This document shows, piece by piece, positions 1-6,257 of a stretch of 8,216 bases of DNA (positions are counted from its first letter, which is position 1; the number at the start of each line of letters is the position of its first letter). Made by a program: the position numbers and the translations under genes. The stretch comes from Bacteroidaceae bacterium (GTDB taxonomy: Bacteria; Bacteroidota; Bacteroidia; Bacteroidales; Bacteroidaceae). Under the pieces are notes generated by a model. It was not told the origin of the DNA. It saw only the letters and a list, made by a program, of their open reading frames with translations, and made no database searches. Location: positions 1-8,216 of the forward strand of contig JAEDIG010000112.1 of assembly GCA_016292545.1 (NCBI GenBank), written 5' to 3'.

Positions 1-218
1 AGTATGTGCTCATGAACGTGCCCAGCGACAAGATAGAAGAGGTGGTGGCCGTGTTGCCCGGTGCCAAGAGCCCCACGGTGATGCCCCTGGCCACACCGGG
101 ATGGAGCAGTGTGCACACCGTTATCGACGAAAAACGCTTTTGGGAAATCATCCGTCAACTCAAGGAACTGGGTGCGCAGGGCATTCTGGTGGTTCCCATA
201 GAAAAGATGATATTATGA
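1..218 (+). CDS. hisG: ATP phosphoribosyltransferase, long form, C-terminal part (partial at left edge)
   Basis: Only the last 71 residues are visible; the first full codon is at position 3 and the stop is TGA at 216-218. HisG joins ATP and PRPP in the first, committed step of histidine synthesis in the cytoplasm. The visible part is the regulatory C-terminal domain of the long (HisG-L, hexameric) type. It contains the family hallmark PGAKSPTVMPLA, a following WSSVHTV strand, and the ending ILVVPIEKM. In long-form enzymes this ACT-like domain binds histidine for feedback inhibition, and its presence means no separate HisZ subunit should be needed. The catalytic domains lie outside the window. 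The stop overlaps the hisD start as ATGA, suggesting translational coupling. No histidine leader or T-box can be judged because the operon start is not in view. Confidence 0.96.
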   Translation, partial: YVLMNVPSDKIEEVVAVLPGAKSPTVMPLATPGWSSVHTVIDEKRFWEIIRQLKELGAQGILVVPIEKMIL

Positions 219-1504
219 AGGTATATGAATATCCCGGAAGGGAAACATGGGCCAGGCTGCTGGCACGCCCCACACGCGATGCGGCCGACCTGAATGCCCT
301 TGTGGCAGATGTGCTGGCCCAGGTGAAGAAGAGCGGCGATGAGGCTGTGCGCATGTATGAAGAACGCTTCGACCATGTCCGGCTCGACCGTCTGGCCGTC
401 ACTCCCGAGGAGATGGAGGAGGCAGAAGGACTGGTGGACACCCCGTTGCGCGAAGCCTTGCGTGAAGCACACCGCAACATAGAGAAATTCCATGCCTCCC
501 AGCGTTTTCAGGCCCGGCATGTGCAGGTGACTCCGGGCGTGGAGTGCTGGCAGCAGGCCAAGCCCATTCAGAAGGTGGGTCTTTATATCCCCGGAGGCAC
601 GGCACCCCTGTTCAGCACCGTGCTGATGTTGGCTACTCCGGCCCGTATTGCGGGATGTGAGGAAATCGTATTGTGTACGCCTCCCGGACGCGACGGAAAG
701 GTGCATCCGGCCATCCTCTATGCCGCATCCCTGGCAGGCGTGAACCGCATCTTCAAGATAGGCGGTGTGCAGGCCATAGGAGCCATGGCCTATGGCACGG
801 AGTCGGTGCCCAAGGTGTATAAGATATTCGGACCGGGCAATCAGTTCGTGATGTGTGCCAAGCAGCAGGTGAGCCTGCATGATGTGGCCATCGACATGCC
901 TGCAGGCCCCAGCGAGGTGTGTGTGCTGGCCGATGCCGGCAGCGACCCTTCCTTTGTGGCTGCCGACCTCTTGAGCCAGGCCGAGCACGGACGCGACAGC
1001 CAGGTGGTGCTCCTCACCACCGATGCGGCCTTCATCCCCAGGGTGCAGAAGGAACTGGAAACCCAACTGTCACGCCTGCCCCGTGCAGAAATGGCCACAG
1101 AATCCCTGGAGCACAGCAAGATTGTGCTGCTCCACAACGATGAGGAGATGATGGAGATGACCAATCTTTATGCGCCCGAGCATTTGATTATCGAAACATC
1201 CAATTACATGGAACTCTCCGAGAAGGTGGTGAATGCAGGCAGCGTGTTCCTGGGTGGATGGACCCCCGAGAGTGCAGGCGACTATGCCAGCGGCACCAAC
1301 CACACCCTGCCCACATGCGGCTATGCAGTGGCCTACAACGGTGTGAACCTCGACAGTTTCGTGCGCAAGGTCACTTTCCAGCACATCACGCCCGCAGGTG
1401 TTCTGGACATTGGCCACACCGTGGTGGAAATGGCCAAGGGTGAGATGCTGGATGCCCATGCCAGGGCCATGGCGCTGAGAATGGAAAAGGTAAACAGAAA
1501 CTGA
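215..1504 (+). CDS. hisD: Histidinol dehydrogenase
   Basis: This 429-residue protein oxidises L-histidinol to L-histidine through histidinal, using two NAD+ and a zinc ion, as the last step of the pathway. Its length is close to E. coli HisD (434). All expected active-site residues can be placed: zinc ligands Gln255 and His258 (in SQAEHG), Asp356 (in SAGDYASGTNHTLP) and His415 (in LDAHARA), and the catalytic pair Glu322-His323 (in APEHL). The signature IDMPAGPSE lies at 227-234, and the FGPGNQFV and GGVQAIGA segments are also present. I chose the ATG at 215 because it gives MKVYEYPG at the usual N-terminus and overlaps the hisG stop as ATGA. The open frame extends upstream to 101, but only through hisG coding sequence. 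hisC follows after 9 nt. The gene looks intact and functional. Confidence 0.98.
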   Translation: MKVYEYPGRETWARLLARPTRDAADLNALVADVLAQVKKSGDEAVRMYEERFDHVRLDRLAVTPEEMEEAEGLVDTPLREALREAHRNIEKFHASQRFQARHVQVTPGVECWQQAKPIQKVGLYIPGGTAPLFSTVLMLATPARIAGCEEIVLCTPPGRDGKVHPAILYAASLAGVNRIFKIGGVQAIGAMAYGTESVPKVYKIFGPGNQFVMCAKQQVSLHDVAIDMPAGPSEVCVLADAGSDPSFVAADLLSQAEHGRDSQVVLLTTDAAFIPRVQKELETQLSRLPRAEMATESLEHSKIVLLHNDEEMMEMTNLYAPEHLIIETSNYMELSEKVVNAGSVFLGGWTPESAGDYASGTNHTLPTCGYAVAYNGVNLDSFVRKVTFQHITPAGVLDIGHTVVEMAKGEMLDAHARAMALRMEKVNRN

Positions 1505-1513
1505 GCAGACACG

Positions 1514-2551
1514 ATGAAAGACCTACAGAACCTGGTGCGACCCAATATCTGGTCGCTCAAACCCTATAGTTGTGCGCGCAACGAATTCAGTGGCCGGAAG
1601 GCTACCGCCTACCTCGATGCCAACGAGAACCCCTACAACCCTTCCATCAACCGCTATCCCGATCCTTTGCAAAGGGAACTGAAGAAACGTGTGTCGGTGG
1701 TGAAGGGTGTGCCCGAGGAGTGTATCTTCCTGGGCAACGGAAGTGATGAGGCCATCGACCTTGTGTACAGGATATTTTGTCGTCCCGGTGTGGACAATGT
1801 GGTGGCCATGGCTCCCACCTATGGCATGTATGAGGTGTGTGCCGACATCAACGATGTAGCCTATCGGAAGGTGATGCTCGACAGCGATTTCCAGCTGGAT
1901 GCAGACCGCATGCTGGCTGCCGTGGATGAGCACACCAAGGTGATATGGATTTGTTCGCCCAACAACCCCACAGGAAACGACATCCCCCGCAAGACCATCG
2001 ACACCATCCTGCGCCGTTTCGAGGGTATCGTGGTGCTGGACGAGGCTTATTCCGATTTCTCCCAGCTGGAGGCGTTCCGCAGGCATGTGGAGGCCTATCC
2101 CAACCTGATTGTGCTCAATACCATGAGCAAGGCATGGGCCAGTGCGGCCATCCGGCTGGGCATGGCATTTGCTTCTCCCGCCATTATCGAGCTTTTCAAC
2201 AAGGTGAAATATCCCTATAACATCAACATATTGGCACAGGAGCGTGCCATGGAGATGCTGTCCGAACCGCTGAAGGTGGAGCGTTGGGTGTCGCAAATCA
2301 AGCAAGAGCGTGCCCACATGATTCCGGCCATAGCCGAACTGCCCGTGTGCCGGCACATCTATCCCACGGCGGCCAACTTCATTCTGGCAAAGGTGAGCGA
2401 TGCAGATGCCATCTATCAGTATCTGGTGGACAGGGGCATCATCGTGCGCAACCGTAACCGGGTGGAGCTTTGCGAGGGTTGCCTGCGTATCACCATCGGC
2501 ACACCGGCCGAAAACAACGAACTCTTATCCGCACTCCGACAATACAAATGA
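1514..2551 (+). CDS. hisC: Histidinol-phosphate aminotransferase
   Basis: This 345-residue fold-type I PLP aminotransferase converts imidazole-acetol phosphate and glutamate to L-histidinol phosphate and 2-oxoglutarate. Visible landmarks are LDANENP (34-40) near the N-terminus, YPDP (48-51), the GNGSDEAI cofactor loop (74-81), SPNNPTGN (148-155), the VVLDEAY strand with the cofactor-ring Asp (173-179), and the Schiff-base lysine Lys206 in SKAWASAAIRLG. Arginines near 312-325 (VRNRNR, CLRITIGTP) fit the substrate phosphate and carboxylate contacts of the family. Similar enzymes act on aromatic amino acids or cobalamin precursors, but the position between hisD and hisB settles the role. No Shine-Dalgarno is seen in the 9-nt gap. 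The stop overlaps the hisB start as ATGA. Confidence 0.97.
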   Translation: MKDLQNLVRPNIWSLKPYSCARNEFSGRKATAYLDANENPYNPSINRYPDPLQRELKKRVSVVKGVPEECIFLGNGSDEAIDLVYRIFCRPGVDNVVAMAPTYGMYEVCADINDVAYRKVMLDSDFQLDADRMLAAVDEHTKVIWICSPNNPTGNDIPRKTIDTILRRFEGIVVLDEAYSDFSQLEAFRRHVEAYPNLIVLNTMSKAWASAAIRLGMAFASPAIIELFNKVKYPYNINILAQERAMEMLSEPLKVERWVSQIKQERAHMIPAIAELPVCRHIYPTAANFILAKVSDADAIYQYLVDRGIIVRNRNRVELCEGCLRITIGTPAENNELLSALRQYK

Positions 2552-3612
2552 AGAAAGCCTTATTCATAGACCGGGACGGCACCATCCTGCGCGAACCGGA
2601 AGACGAACAGATAGACAGCTTTGAGAAGTTCCACTTTGTGGACGGTGCCATTACGGCCCTTCATTTCCTGCGCCAGCATACCGACTATGAGCTGGTGATG
2701 GTGAGCAATCAGGACGGGCTGGGCACACCTTCCTATCCAGAGGCCGACTTCTGGCCCACCCACAATCTGATGCTCGATGTGCTGAAGAGCGTGGGCGTCA
2801 CCTTCGACCGCATCCTTATTGACCGCAGTTTCCCTCATGAGGGACTGCCCACCCGCAAGCCAGGGACAGCCATGCTCACTGACTATATGGACGGAAGCTA
2901 CGACCTTTCGGCGTGCTGGGTGATTGGCGACCGCCAGACAGATGCCCAGCTGGCCGTGAACCTGGGGTGCAAGAGCCTGATTCTGACAGAGGGAATGGAT
3001 TGGGAGAAGATTACCTCGGTGGTGTTTGCAGGAGAACGTGAGGCGTGCATCACACGCACCACCCATGAGACGGACATCACCGTGCGTGTGAATCTGGATG
3101 GCAACGGCCGCTCGGACATCCACACAGGGCTGGGCTTCTTTGACCACATGCTGGAGCAGATTGCCCGCCATGGCATGATTGATTTGGAAGTGTCGTGCAA
3201 GGGTGACCTCCATGTGGACGAGCATCATACGATAGAGGACACGGCCATTGTGCTGGGGCAGTGTCTGGAAAAGGCGCTGGGCGACAAGCGTGGCATAGAA
3301 CGCTATGGCTATTGCCTGCCCATGGACGACTGTCTTTGCCAGGTGGCGCTGGATTTCGGAGGCCGCCCGTGGCTGGTGTGGAATGCCGAGTTCCACCGCG
3401 AGCGGGTGGGGGAGATGCCCACCGAGATGTTTCTCCACTTCTTCAAGAGCCTCTCCGACAGCGCACGCATCAACCTGAACATAAAGGCCGATGGCACCAA
3501 TGAGCACCACAAGATAGAAGGCATTTTTAAGGCCTTTGCCCGCAGCCTGCGTATGGCCGTGCGGCGCGATGTGAACCATTTTCAGCTGCCCAGCAGCAAG
3601 GGACTGCTTTGA
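2548..3612 (+). CDS. hisB: Bifunctional histidinol-phosphatase / imidazole-glycerol-phosphate dehydratase
   Basis: This 354-residue fusion matches E. coli HisB (355) in length and carries out two non-consecutive steps. Residues 1 to about 165 form a HAD-type phosphatase: nucleophile Asp8 and acid/base Asp10 in FIDRDGT, Ser53 in VSNQDG, Lys104 in TRKP, and metal-site Asp128/Asp132 in GDRQTD. Residues about 168-354 are the manganese-dependent IGP dehydratase, with TGLGFFDHML (193-202), DEHHTIED (224-231) and the repeat-half motif NEHHKIEG (318-325). The loop of the phosphatase that carries three Cys and one His zinc ligands in E. coli (93, 95, 101, 103) aligns without gaps, but the four positions read Asp92, Ser94, Leu100 and Thr102, so the structural zinc should be absent. 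The ATG at 2548 overlaps the hisC stop (ATGA); the longer frame from 2470 lies inside hisC. recR follows after 9 nt. Confidence 0.98.
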   Translation: MKKALFIDRDGTILREPEDEQIDSFEKFHFVDGAITALHFLRQHTDYELVMVSNQDGLGTPSYPEADFWPTHNLMLDVLKSVGVTFDRILIDRSFPHEGLPTRKPGTAMLTDYMDGSYDLSACWVIGDRQTDAQLAVNLGCKSLILTEGMDWEKITSVVFAGEREACITRTTHETDITVRVNLDGNGRSDIHTGLGFFDHMLEQIARHGMIDLEVSCKGDLHVDEHHTIEDTAIVLGQCLEKALGDKRGIERYGYCLPMDDCLCQVALDFGGRPWLVWNAEFHRERVGEMPTEMFLHFFKSLSDSARINLNIKADGTNEHHKIEGIFKAFARSLRMAVRRDVNHFQLPSSKGLL

Positions 3613-3621
3613 CCTCCAGCC

Positions 3622-4236
3622 ATGTCCATGCAGAATTTCCCATCCGTATTGCTCCAGCGGGCCGTGCAGGAGATGAGCCGGCTGCCGGGCATTGGCGAGC
3701 GTTCTGCGCTCAGGCTGGTATTGCACATGCTGCGCATGGAGACAGCCCGCATTGATGCGTTGGCCGAGAGCCTGACCCGACTGGTGCACGATGTCCATTA
3801 TTGCAGCAAGTGCCATAACATCTCCGACACCGAGGTGTGCACCATCTGCAGCGACAAGCGGAGGGATGCCTCCACGGTGTGTGTGGTGGAGAACGTGCAG
3901 GATGTGATGGCCATTGAGCACACCCAGCAATACAACGGGCTCTATCATGTGCTGGGCGGCGTGATTAGCCCGATGGATGGGGTGGGTCCTGCCAATCTGC
4001 AGATACAGAGTCTGGTGGACCGCGTGCTGGCAGGTGGGGTGAACGAGGTGATTCTGGCCCTGAGCCCCACCATGGAGGGCGACACCACCAACTATTACAT
4101 CTACCGCAAACTGCAGTCGGCCCCGGTGCGTATCACCGTGATAGCACGAGGGGTGGCGCAGAACGACGAACTGCAGTATACCGACGAGGTGACGCTGGGA
4201 CGGGCGTTGGCGGGACGCATTCCCTTCAATGTGTAG
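3622..4236 (+). CDS. recR: Recombination mediator protein RecR
   Basis: This 204-residue RecR acts with RecO (and RecF) to load RecA onto SSB-coated gaps in RecFOR repair. The domains are in canonical order: a helix-hairpin-helix around LPGIGERSALRL (21-32), a zinc finger with Cys61, Cys64, Cys73 and Cys76, a Toprim domain starting at VCVVEN (86-91) with GGVISPMDGVGP (112-123), then SPTMEGDTTN (148-157) and the C-terminal TDEVTLGRALAGR. The segment before TDEV reads GVAQNDELQ, where many RecR have GVxVGDEL-like sequence; this is a small local departure in a loop. The ATG at 3622 is taken as start; a second in-frame ATG at 3628 would shorten it by two residues. No Shine-Dalgarno is visible in the 9-nt gap after hisB, so expression probably depends on read-through from the his genes. 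Confidence 0.98.
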   Translation: MSMQNFPSVLLQRAVQEMSRLPGIGERSALRLVLHMLRMETARIDALAESLTRLVHDVHYCSKCHNISDTEVCTICSDKRRDASTVCVVENVQDVMAIEHTQQYNGLYHVLGGVISPMDGVGPANLQIQSLVDRVLAGGVNEVILALSPTMEGDTTNYYIYRKLQSAPVRITVIARGVAQNDELQYTDEVTLGRALAGRIPFNV

Positions 4237-4291
4237 GGAGGGGACGACATAAGAACAACCATACATTAATTAATATATATATACACTCATC
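4237..4291 (+). promoter_or_regulatory. AT-rich spacer, possible 5' leader of the second gene group
   Basis: This is the only sizeable gap in the first 7.7 kb. It contains 19 consecutive A/T bases (4265-4283), mostly TA steps, ending 8 nt before the next ATG, in an otherwise GC-rich window. I find no TTTG element or TAnnTTTG of the Bacteroidota housekeeping promoter type in it, and no Shine-Dalgarno. It could melt easily as a promoter region or, more likely, act as an unstructured leader that favours ribosome entry, which is how many Bacteroidota starts are thought to work. Inference only. Confidence 0.35.
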
Positions 4292-4645
4292 ATGACACGA
4301 AAAAGACTGCTACTTTACATCCTTTGCACATGGGCGGTTGTGGGACTGCTGGCTTTGGTGCTGCAATGTGCAACAGGCGGTGCGGCACCTCTGCTGGGTG
4401 AACCATCAGCCCATCCGCGCCTGTCATACGGCCTGTCCATGGCCTGTGCCATGTCCACCATCCTTGCATGCTTCTATCTTTTGCGCAGACAGATAAAACC
4501 CCTGTCCCAGCGTCTGTTGCTGCTGTTTGTTCCGGCGGTGCTCACGGTCCTGGATTATTATTTCTTTTTCGATTCGGGCATGATTGCCTGCTTGCCTGTG
4601 TTGGCCGCCGTGTCGGCCATGATGCTCATCAAGAAGGAATCCTGA
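4292..4645 (+). CDS. Small four-helix inner-membrane protein of unknown function
   Basis: I do not recognise this 117-residue protein as a named family. It has a basic N-terminus (MTRKR) and four likely membrane helices at about 6-26, 45-64, 74-93 and 96-113. A polar loop with GEPSAHPR lies between helices 1 and 2, a basic turn (RRQIKPLSQR) between helices 2 and 3, and a lysine-rich end (IKKES). The positive-inside rule predicts both ends in the cytoplasm. Helix 3 ends in an aromatic cluster, YYFFFD. The start follows the AT-rich spacer, and codon use resembles the neighbours, so it is probably a real gene. The next gene, a glycosyltransferase, begins 1 nt after its stop, so the two are very likely co-expressed. 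A partner role for a membrane-associated glycosyltransferase is possible but unproven. Confidence 0.75.
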   Translation: MTRKRLLLYILCTWAVVGLLALVLQCATGGAAPLLGEPSAHPRLSYGLSMACAMSTILACFYLLRRQIKPLSQRLLLLFVPAVLTVLDYYFFFDSGMIACLPVLAAVSAMMLIKKES

Positions 4646-4646
4646 C

Positions 4647-5711
4647 ATGTGCATGAGGCTTAGTGTGGTCATTGTCAGCTACAATGTAAGGTACATCCTC
4701 GAACAATGCCTGCGTTCCGTGCTGCGTGCCTCATCCGATTTCCCATGCGAGATTGTGGTGGTGGACAATAACAGCACCGACGGCACGGTGGACTATCTGA
4801 CAGCACGGTTCCCCACAGTGCGCATCATTGCCAACAGGGAGAATGTAGGTTTTTCGCGTGCCAACAACCAGGCGATTGGCGAGAGCACGGGCGAGTATGT
4901 GCTCTTGCTCAACCCCGACACGCTGGTGGCCGAAAATACCTTTCATGACTGTCTGGATTTTCTGGATGCCCATCCTTCCGTGGGTGCGGTGGGCGTGCGC
5001 ATGCTCAATTCGGACGGAAGTTTCGCCCCGGAGAGCCGCAGGGGGCTGCCCACGCCGTTCACGAGTTTCTGCAAGATGACCGGACTGGGTACACTCTTTC
5101 CCAGGAGCCGTGTGTTTGGCCGGTACTACATGCGCTATCTCAATCCCGATGAGGCCAATCCCATCGAGGTGATTTCCGGGGCTTTCAATATGGTAAGGAG
5201 AAAGGCGCTCGACCAGATTGGCCTGCTCGACGAGGATTTCTTCATGTATGGCGAGGACATAGATCTCAGCTATCGTCTGCTCCAGGGGGGATGGGAAAAC
5301 TATTATCTGCCCTCCACCATCCTGCATTACAAGGGCGAGAGCACGGTGAAGAGCAGTTTCCGCTATGTGAATGTGTTCTACAAGGCCATGCTCATCTTCT
5401 TCAACAAGCACTATGGTCCGCGGCATCGGTTGCTGGGCTCCTTCATCCGCCTGGCCGTCTATGTCCGTGCCTTCCTCGACATGATGCAGCGTGTAGTGCT
5501 GCGCTTCCGTGCCCTTATCGGCTGTCCGGCGCGCTACAAGGCTCCCGGCTATCTGGTGTTTGATTTCGACACGACACCTGTGAGCCAGATGCTGCACGAA
5601 CTGAGCCGTCAACCCCATGGCCACCGGTTCTTGTTGGAGACCCGCTCGCGGCAGACGGGTATGATTATCCGTCCCGGCGGGGCCATTCCTATGGAAGGGG
5701 GTGAGGCATGA
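4647..5711 (+). CDS. Family 2 glycosyltransferase (GT-A fold), rhamnosyltransferase-like
   Basis: This 354-residue protein should transfer a sugar from a nucleotide-sugar donor to a glycan or lipid acceptor at the cytoplasmic face of the inner membrane. The GT-A domain covers about 4-255: SVVIVSYN (6-13), VVVDNNSTDG (37-46) for nucleotide binding, ENVGFSRANN (65-74), the metal-binding LLNPDT (87-92) in the DxD position, an acceptor-side ISGAFNMVRR (176-185), and MYGEDIDLSYR (200-210) with the likely catalytic base. This layout is typical of WcaA/rhamnosyltransferase-like members; donor and acceptor cannot be read from sequence. Residues about 260-285 form a semi-hydrophobic, basic helix suited to membrane attachment, followed by a tail of about 70 residues I cannot assign. 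ATG 4647 is used; ATG 4653 (MRLSVVIV) is a plausible alternative, though AGGA at 4635-4638 is better spaced for 4647. Confidence 0.92.
   Translation: MCMRLSVVIVSYNVRYILEQCLRSVLRASSDFPCEIVVVDNNSTDGTVDYLTARFPTVRIIANRENVGFSRANNQAIGESTGEYVLLLNPDTLVAENTFHDCLDFLDAHPSVGAVGVRMLNSDGSFAPESRRGLPTPFTSFCKMTGLGTLFPRSRVFGRYYMRYLNPDEANPIEVISGAFNMVRRKALDQIGLLDEDFFMYGEDIDLSYRLLQGGWENYYLPSTILHYKGESTVKSSFRYVNVFYKAMLIFFNKHYGPRHRLLGSFIRLAVYVRAFLDMMQRVVLRFRALIGCPARYKAPGYLVFDFDTTPVSQMLHELSRQPHGHRFLLETRSRQTGMIIRPGGAIPMEGGEA
5695..5704 (+). promoter_or_regulatory. Near-consensus Shine-Dalgarno before the acetyltransferase start
   Basis: The ten bases differ at one position from AAGGAGGTGA, the full complement of the 16S rRNA 3' end. 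The core ends 6 nt before the ATG at 5708, which is near-ideal spacing. It lies inside the glycosyltransferase frame, where it encodes part of the closing MEGGEA. Other starts in this window lack such a site, as expected for Bacteroidota, where the anti-Shine-Dalgarno is largely occluded. It supports the chosen start, but whether it acts as a ribosome site here is uncertain. Confidence 0.5.
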
Positions 5712-6244
5712 ACTATTTCAAGAGCAGCAGGCTGGTGTTGCGTGCCGTGGAGCCCGAAGACCTGGAACTCTATTATCAGATAGAGAACGACACGGAACTG
5801 TGGCGCAACAATGTCACCACGGCTCCCTTTTCGCGCTATGCCTTGCGCCGTTTTTTGGAGCAGGCTTCCTGCGATGTGTATGCCGACGGCCGTGTGCCGT
5901 TGGTCATCACCTTGCACGATAGCACCCCCATAGGTCTCATCGACATGTATGACTACAGTGTGGCCCACCAGCGTGCAGAGGTGGGGATTGTAGTGCGTAC
6001 CCCATGGCAACGCCAGGGATATGCCCTTGAGGCCCTGCAATTCCTGTCGCGCTATGCGGCCTGCCACCTCCACCTCCATCAGCTCTATGCCATCGTGGCT
6101 GCCGACAACGTGCCTGCTGCCCGCCTGTTCTCAAAGGCAGGTTTCCGGGTGTCGGGACGGCTAGCCGACTGGCTTTGCAGGGATGTGGCAGAATATGTGG
6201 ATGCCAGCATCTTCACCTTGTTTCTTCGTCAATCATTTTCATAA
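5708..6244 (+). CDS. GNAT N-acetyltransferase, RimJ/RimL/SpeG-like
   Basis: This 178-residue protein transfers an acetyl group from acetyl-CoA to an amine; the substrate is not readable from sequence. The start, SSRLVLRAVEPEDLELYY (6-23), is the typical opening of the Acetyltransf_3 (RimJ/RimL) group, followed by a middle strand GLIDMYDY (76-83), the AEVGIVV strand (90-96), the acetyl-CoA pyrophosphate loop RQGYALEAL (102-110), and NVPAARLFSKAGFRVSGR (134-151) for the final helix and strand. Members acetylate ribosomal protein N-termini, spermidine or amino sugars. Overlap with the glycosyltransferase stop (ATGA) suggests coupled translation and leaves a sugar-modifying role open. ATG 5708 is supported by the Shine-Dalgarno just upstream. 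The asparaginase starts 13 nt after its stop. Confidence 0.9.
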   Translation: MNYFKSSRLVLRAVEPEDLELYYQIENDTELWRNNVTTAPFSRYALRRFLEQASCDVYADGRVPLVITLHDSTPIGLIDMYDYSVAHQRAEVGIVVRTPWQRQGYALEALQFLSRYAACHLHLHQLYAIVAADNVPAARLFSKAGFRVSGRLADWLCRDVAEYVDASIFTLFLRQSFS

Positions 6245-6257
6245 TAACCACCGATTC

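Noticed and set aside
101..214. Upstream extension of hisD to position 101
   Set aside because: The extra residues come from reading hisG in another frame, and the known HisD N-terminus begins at ATG 215.
2470..2547. Upstream extension of hisB
   Set aside because: It overlaps the hisC C-terminus out of frame; the HAD motif FIDRDGT sits at its normal distance from ATG 2548.
2560..4266. A 568-codon open frame on the - strand opposite hisB and recR, with similar long - strand frames opposite hisD, hisC, the glycosyltransferase and ansA
   Set aside because: The + strand genes are certain from catalytic motifs. GC-rich codon use removes TTA, CTA and TCA from the mirrored frame, which creates long antisense frames; their proteins are His/Gln/Gly-rich and match no family.
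6183..6257. Upstream extension of the asparaginase
   Set aside because: It lies within the preceding acetyltransferase, and the family N-terminus starts at ATG 6258.
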